Assembly: GCA_012519415.1 (NCBI GenBank)
Contig: JAAYQG010000052.1
Span: forward strand, 1-45,162
Source of the DNA: Treponema sp.
GTDB lineage: Bacteria > Spirochaetota > Spirochaetia > Treponematales > Treponemataceae
Direction: 5' to 3'
Length of the DNA: 45,162 nucleotides
In this document: piece by piece, positions 40,730 through 45,162 of the stretch
How the letters are laid out: each line of letters opens with the position of its first letter
How positions within the stretch are numbered: position 1 is the first letter of the stretch
Made by a program: the position numbers and the translations under genes
Notes under the pieces: generated by a model
The model's database searches: none
What the model was told of the DNA's origin: nothing
The model's input: only the letters and a program-made list of their open reading frames with translations

Positions 40730-42025
40730 ATGAAAAAAAAGTCAAATATAAAAGTGGATGAAAGTAAAAAAATAGAATTTATTTCGTCTAATAACGAAAT
40801 GAAAAGCAACATTTCTGTTTTTAAACTTAATTTGTTTGCTGTGTGTTTTTTTCCGGTTTTGATTTTAGGAAAATATTTAAATTATTATACAGGAACAAGT
40901 TATAAGCGATTTTTCGCTTATTTTATTTTTGCTTTATTTTGTCTGTTAATTGAATTTTTAGCTATAAAATTTTATAACGAAAAACCTGCAACTAAATACA
41001 TTTGTCTTTTTATCTCACAGATTTTTATAACAACACTTTCGCTTGATGTGGGTTTAGAAATATATATTTCTTACGTTATAGTACCTCTTGTAAGTTTATT
41101 ATATTTTAATCCAAAATTTTCAAAACAAATTGCTTCTTTTAGTTATATATGTATGGTTGTTTCAATAATTGTTAGGGCATTTACTTATAATCCTTATTAT
41201 TATCAGCTTATTTCCAAAAAGCAATGGATTTTAGCTTACGTAACGGGGCTTTCGCTTGAATATTTTGCAAATATTTTTATGGTAAATAAAATTGCAAAAC
41301 ATTCACTATTATTTATTGAAGATAAAAAAAGACAAAACAAAAATCTACTTAGTATTCAAAAACAAATTGTCAATGCTTTTTCAAATCTTATTGAAACAAA
41401 AGATATTACAACAGGCAAGCACATTAGGAGAACTAGCGAATATGTTGCTGTTATTTGTCGAAGCTTAAAATCACTTGGATATTATAAAGAAAAGCTTGAT
41501 AGACATACTATTGAGCTTATTGTTTTAGCAGCACCTTTGCATGATTTAGGAAAAGTTAACATTCCAGATTCAATTTTATGCAAAACAGGACGTCTTACGC
41601 GTGAAGAACATGAAATTATTCAAAATCATCCTATTGAGGGAATGTGTCTTATAACTGAAAATATGTCATTTATTGAAAATTCTGAATATATTCAAATTGC
41701 AAGATATATGGCACTTTTTCATCATGAACATTGGGATGGAACCGGCTATCCTTTTAGGCTCGTTGGAGAGGAGATTCCACTTGTGGCACGAATTATGGCA
41801 GCGGCAGATATTCTTGATGCACTTTTAAGTGAACGACCGTATAAACGAGCTTATTCGCTTGAAGAATCTTTTAAATTTATTTCAACTTTAAATGGAAATT
41901 GTCTTGAGCCTGCAATTGTTGAAGCAATTCTTGCAGCGCAATCTGAAATTTCAGAAATTTACAATTCATTTATTGATGTGAAAGATGAACTTCCAACAGT
42001 TGATGATGATAATTCAGTATGTTAA
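40730..42025 (+). CDS. Membrane HD-GYP protein, cyclic di-GMP phosphodiesterase
   Basis: Protein of 431 residues: a basic N-terminus, about six membrane helices (33-190) and a cytoplasmic HD-GYP domain (about 212-410). Catalytic features are HIRRTSEY (231-238), HDLGK (271-275) and HHEHWDGTGYP (331-341). These are the metal and GYP signatures of enzymes that hydrolyse cyclic di-GMP to GMP. The membrane part matches no sensor family I know. In treponemes cyclic di-GMP affects motility and virulence. It is likely leaderless (see the promoter entry). A secreted ankyrin gene and an EAL gene follow. Confidence 0.88.
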   Translation: MKKKSNIKVDESKKIEFISSNNEMKSNISVFKLNLFAVCFFPVLILGKYLNYYTGTSYKRFFAYFIFALFCLLIEFLAIKFYNEKPATKYICLFISQIFITTLSLDVGLEIYISYVIVPLVSLLYFNPKFSKQIASFSYICMVVSIIVRAFTYNPYYYQLISKKQWILAYVTGLSLEYFANIFMVNKIAKHSLLFIEDKKRQNKNLLSIQKQIVNAFSNLIETKDITTGKHIRRTSEYVAVICRSLKSLGYYKEKLDRHTIELIVLAAPLHDLGKVNIPDSILCKTGRLTREEHEIIQNHPIEGMCLITENMSFIENSEYIQIARYMALFHHEHWDGTGYPFRLVGEEIPLVARIMAAADILDALLSERPYKRAYSLEESFKFISTLNGNCLEPAIVEAILAAQSEISEIYNSFIDVKDELPTVDDDNSVC

Positions 42026-42110
42026 AAAATTTTCTTTTTAAGTGAACAACTTTTAAAAAGGCGAAAGTTTTTATCAAATATTCCGCATAAATAAATATTC
42101 GATGTTATTT

Positions 42111-42138
42111 TAAACATGGCTATTGTTTTAGCCGATAA
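42111..42138 (+). promoter_or_regulatory. Sigma-28 (FliA)-like promoter of the secreted ankyrin gene
   Basis: TAAA (42111-42114), a 16-base gap, then GCCGATAA (42131-42138), a perfect -10. The gap is within the 14-16 bases accepted for sigma-D/sigma-28 promoters. Transcription would start near 42145, leaving a leader of about 25 bases with GGGTGGG as the ribosome site. FliA is encoded in this window. Confidence 0.6.
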
Positions 42139-42170
42139 GATTGTTAGGTTTTATCAATTTGGGTGGGTTT

Positions 42171-43361
42171 ATGAACAAAAACAATCTTTTTAAACTATTT
42201 TTTTGTCTGTTTTTTGCTTTGTTTGGATATTGTGTTTTTGCGCAAAATGTTATTATTGAAGAAAAAGATTATGAAATCTTAGGACAAGCAATTGAAAATA
42301 ACGATGTTGCAAAAATAAATGAAATTCTTGCAAAAGGTGTAAATTTAAAGCGAGAAACCGGCTGGGGGTTTAAGCCTTTAACTCGTGCAGCTCGTTACCA
42401 TGCTTATGATGCTGCAAAAATTTTGATAAATTCCGGTGCTGAAATAAATGTAATAGACAATTATGAAGGGCTTTCTCCTTTAGGTTATGCTTGCAAATAT
42501 AATGATATTGTTATGGCTGATTTGCTTTTGAATGCTAATGCGATTGTTTCGCTAAAAGACGAAAACGGTTCAACTGCATTTCATACTGCTGTTGAAAATG
42601 AAAATGTTGATATGGTGAAATTACTGCTTTCTTACGGTGCAGATATTAATGTAAAAAATGCAAAAGGAAAAACTCCGGTTGAAATTGCCGCTGATAAAGG
42701 CAATACGGAATTATTAACAATTTTTAAAAGTCCAATATCAATAAAAAAACGAGAAATTCAATCGAGTGTAAAACGTTCTGCACAAATAAGACGGAAAAGT
42801 TCTGCCGGATATATTTATGGAATAATTAAAAATCAAAGAAATGCGGCAGAAGTGCTTATTCCGTTTGGAAACGATGTCAATAAAAAAGATTCTGAAGGAT
42901 ATACTGTTCTTATGGTGGCTGCATCTCAAAATGATATGACTGCTGTTGAAATACTAGTAAAAGCCGGTGCAGATGTAAATGCAAAAAATAAAGAAGGCGA
43001 GAGTGCTTTGCTTTTTGCTGCAAATCGAAATTCATCTGCAATGGTAAAAATGCTTTTAAGTTATGGTGCAGATGTAAACATAAAAACAAACAAAGGGTTA
43101 ACGCCTCTTATGTGTGCTTCATCAAAAGATTATCTTGAAGTACAAAAAACATTATTATCTAACGGTGCAAAAGTTGAAGAGTTAGATTATCAAAATAAAA
43201 ATGCGCTGTTTTATGCAGCAAATTCAGAAAATATAGCGTCTGTAAGACTTCTTCTTGAAAATGGTGCAAATGCCTTTTCAAAAGACATATTTGGAAACAC
43301 ACCAATATCTTGGGCAAAAAAACGCGGCTTTGCAAGAATTGCATCATTGCTGATGCAATAA
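42171..43361 (+). CDS. Secreted ankyrin-repeat protein
   Basis: Protein of 396 residues with a signal peptide (1-25: MNKN, a hydrophobic core, VFAQ cleavage). Two ankyrin blocks, about residues 35-182 and 225-392, are split by a very basic linker (about 185-215, rich in Lys, Arg and Ser). Repeats include SYGADINVKNAKGKTPVEIA, KAGADVNAKNKEGESALLFA and SYGADVNIKTNKGLTPLMCA. No lipobox is convincing, so it is probably periplasmic or released. ATG at 42171 follows GGGTGGG; an earlier ATG (42141) lacks one. The sigma-28-like promoter ties it to motility gene control; a periplasmic flagellar or host-interaction role is an inference. Confidence 0.75.
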   Translation: MNKNNLFKLFFCLFFALFGYCVFAQNVIIEEKDYEILGQAIENNDVAKINEILAKGVNLKRETGWGFKPLTRAARYHAYDAAKILINSGAEINVIDNYEGLSPLGYACKYNDIVMADLLLNANAIVSLKDENGSTAFHTAVENENVDMVKLLLSYGADINVKNAKGKTPVEIAADKGNTELLTIFKSPISIKKREIQSSVKRSAQIRRKSSAGYIYGIIKNQRNAAEVLIPFGNDVNKKDSEGYTVLMVAASQNDMTAVEILVKAGADVNAKNKEGESALLFAANRNSSAMVKMLLSYGADVNIKTNKGLTPLMCASSKDYLEVQKTLLSNGAKVEELDYQNKNALFYAANSENIASVRLLLENGANAFSKDIFGNTPISWAKKRGFARIASLLMQ

Positions 43362-43401
43362 TGAAGTCCCAATGAGTTATTGTGTTTCAATAAGATATAT
43401 A

Positions 43402-45045
43402 CTAACGGTGGGTTTTCATAAATTCAGTGAAATCTTCGATATTCATTGGTTTGGCGTAATAAAATCCCTGAATATAGTCGCAATTCAAAATTCTTAATAA
43501 ATCTGACAGTTCTTTTGTTTCTACACCTTCCGCAAGCACAAGTGTATCGCCTGTTTCTTTCATCATCAATATATGATGCTTGACCATAAGACGCTTGTAT
43601 TCATTTGTTTCGATTTCCGTAATGAGGCTTTTGTCAAATTTGATTTCAGAGTATTTATACTGCATAAGTCGCGCCGTATTTGAATAACCGTTTCCATAAT
43701 CGTCAAGAGCAAGTTCTATTCCATGATTGTGAAACTCGTTCATTACTGAAACAAGTAGTTTTTCATTTTTTGCAATCATTGATTCTGTAATTTCAAACCT
43801 GAAAATATTATGCGGAAGTGAAAATGAATCAATGATTGAAGTTAGTTTTTCAACAATATTATCTTGCATACATTGTATAATCGAAATGTTTATATTTATT
43901 TTTTCAAGTCCTTGCTGTGTAATCTCGGTGTCTTTTATAAAACGACAGGTCTTTTTTAATACAATTTCTCCGATTTTTACAATGTCGCCGTTCAATTCTG
44001 CTTGCGGAATAAATTTTTCAGGTAGAATTAACTGACCGTTTTTATCTTTAAGCCTTACAAGTGCTTCACCTCTTGTAAATGTGTTTTTGTGCAAATCATA
44101 AATCGGCTGGATAAAAACCTCGAAATCTTCAGATTTAACAGCTTCTTTTACTCTGTTTTGAATATCTAAAGACTCAAGGTAGTCTTTTTCCATTTCAGCT
44201 GTTACTATAAGTTTTGTATCGTCTTTTATGTAGTTCTGGTTGAAAATGAAACGTAGCAAATTCAAAAATTCATCGATATTTTTATTGTCCGTCATTTTAA
44301 AGACGTGCATCTTTGTATAATCTTCGATTATAAAGAATTGCACCTTGAACGGATACTTTCTGTCGGGTGTTTCATTTTTATCGTTCAATGAAATTGATTT
44401 TATATAAGAATTTTCAAGCAATTTCAGTTTGTCATTCAGTTCGTCTTTTGTGTTGCAGTAATAAACATAGCTATCACTGAACAAAGCGTAATAAGAATTA
44501 TCTTTGCAAAGCTTCATAATATAAAAACTGAAGTCACGAAGTATTTGGTTTATTTTTTCTATGCCGAATTGGTCAAAAAGTTCTTCAAGGTTTTGAATAT
44601 GAATTATTAAGAAATAATGCTCTTTTGCGGTAAGCGTGGACAAATCATTGAATCTGTCAATAAAAGCTTCTACGTTGAAAATCTGTAATTTTGAATCTAT
44701 GAAACGAGAAGGATTTCTTATTGAAAGATAAATCAAAAGAACTGAAATTGAAACTATAAAACCTGTTGCAAAAATAGTCGGAAATGCAGCCTGAAATAGA
44801 TAGCTCATTATTGCAAGCGTTGTGTATGATAAACAAACTATGATTTGTGATTTTGTGAATTGTTCCCTTTTATGTAGAATAAAAAAGAAACCATAAATAG
44901 TGTAGAATGCCGCAACTACATAAAGCAAGTTCCACCATTCTCCGTGATGATAAGTTCCGTCCGGCAGAAAGTACATGATTTTTCGGTGAAACGGCGCAGT
45001 GATGATGAGCAGTAATTCAATGATTGACGGTGTAAAAAGAATCAT
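43402..45045 (-). CDS. Membrane EAL protein with degenerate GGDEF, likely cyclic di-GMP phosphodiesterase
   Basis: Protein of 547 residues: about four N-terminal hydrophobic segments (1-110), a GGDEF-like region (about 120-285) that lacks the GGDEF signature, and an EAL domain (about 298-545). The EAL site looks intact: GEALVRL (326-332), FEITES (417-422), DDYGNG (448-453), Lys469, AEGVET (505-510) and IQGFYYAKP. So hydrolysis of cyclic di-GMP to pGpG is expected, and synthesis is not. The N-terminus is hydrophobic from the first residue, and an in-frame stop lies just upstream, so it may be shorter than some relatives. It is convergent with the secreted ankyrin gene. Confidence 0.85.
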   Translation of the reverse strand: MILFTPSIIELLLIITAPFHRKIMYFLPDGTYHHGEWWNLLYVVAAFYTIYGFFFILHKREQFTKSQIIVCLSYTTLAIMSYLFQAAFPTIFATGFIVSISVLLIYLSIRNPSRFIDSKLQIFNVEAFIDRFNDLSTLTAKEHYFLIIHIQNLEELFDQFGIEKINQILRDFSFYIMKLCKDNSYYALFSDSYVYYCNTKDELNDKLKLLENSYIKSISLNDKNETPDRKYPFKVQFFIIEDYTKMHVFKMTDNKNIDEFLNLLRFIFNQNYIKDDTKLIVTAEMEKDYLESLDIQNRVKEAVKSEDFEVFIQPIYDLHKNTFTRGEALVRLKDKNGQLILPEKFIPQAELNGDIVKIGEIVLKKTCRFIKDTEITQQGLEKININISIIQCMQDNIVEKLTSIIDSFSLPHNIFRFEITESMIAKNEKLLVSVMNEFHNHGIELALDDYGNGYSNTARLMQYKYSEIKFDKSLITEIETNEYKRLMVKHHILMMKETGDTLVLAEGVETKELSDLLRILNCDYIQGFYYAKPMNIEDFTEFMKTHR

Positions 45046-45102
45046 AAGTTTCTTTTTTGTTCAGCGGCTTTCGTGTTGTCGTCATTGCAATAAGAAAAAT
45101 GC

Positions 45103-45132
45103 AGTATACTGGAGCTTGTGTGTTTACGGCAA
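45103..45132 (-). promoter_or_regulatory. Possible sigma-70-like promoter of the EAL gene
   Basis: On the minus strand, TTGCCG (45132-45127), an 18-base spacer and TATACT (45108-45103). Transcription would start near 45096, about 50 bases before the ATG at 45045. Confidence 0.35.
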
Positions 45133-45162
45133 GGATATGAATTACAGCCAGAAAAGTGTTTA

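Noticed and set aside
45137-45162. Possible start of a plus-strand gene at the right edge
   Set aside because: Only eight codons are visible and the AAGGAT is too close to the ATG to be a good ribosome site. Not enough to call.

Overview
The window is AT-rich DNA from a spirochete, most likely a Treponema species. I did not try to name the species. The reasons are the complete spirochetal fla operon in treponemal order, a periplasmic-flagella FlbB, a FlgE that carries the Lys165/Cys178 pair used for lysinoalanine cross-linking in Treponema, a eukaryote-type hexokinase, and a murG-cvpA-holB-sensor kinase-NtrC-type regulator block that I recall from T. pallidum.

Region by region. 1-2575: an intergenic repeat, a hexokinase and flbB. 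2576-3065: a reverse copy of the same repeat family, then a strong sigma-28-like promoter and the leader of the fla operon. 3066-21224: about 18 kb of co-directional flagellar genes, fliK-flgD-flgE-flbD-motA-motB-fliL-fliM-fliY-fliO-fliP-fliQ-fliR-flhB-flhA-flhF-flhG-(membrane protein)-fliA. Many are coupled by ATGA or similar overlaps, and several of the larger gaps hold hairpins. 21225-21622: a sigma-70-like promoter and two 157-bp tandem copies of a four-hairpin element, which form the leader of a FapA/DUF342 gene. 23680-27233: two reverse-strand ABC half-transporters that look like a heterodimeric exporter. 27596-34000: an ankyrin protein, murG, a cvpA gene broken by one in-frame stop, holB, a soluble PAS histidine kinase and its sigma-54-type response regulator. 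34115-40510: a small J-domain protein, galM, a second repeat/hairpin cluster, miaA, a glycosyltransferase, a DnaQ-type exonuclease and a phosphohexomutase. 40730-45045: an HD-GYP membrane protein, a secreted ankyrin protein behind a sigma-28-like promoter, and an EAL membrane protein.

How the genes work together. The fla block supplies hook assembly (FliK, FlgD, FlgE), the stator and its accessories (FlbB, FlbD, MotA, MotB, FliL), the switch (FliM, FliY), the export gate (FliOPQR, FlhAB), placement and number control (FlhF, FlhG) and the flagellar sigma factor (FliA). Sigma-28-like sites before fliK, after flgE, possibly before flbB, and before the secreted ankyrin gene suggest that FliA feeds back on its own operon and reaches outside it. 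The HD-GYP and EAL proteins would both degrade cyclic di-GMP.

The most unusual parts are the tandem four-hairpin leader (stems partly kept by compensatory changes), the dispersed repeat family with embedded perfect hairpins, the nonsense-interrupted cvpA and the FliA-type promoter on a secreted ankyrin protein. All calls come from reading the sequence; no database search or folding program was run.
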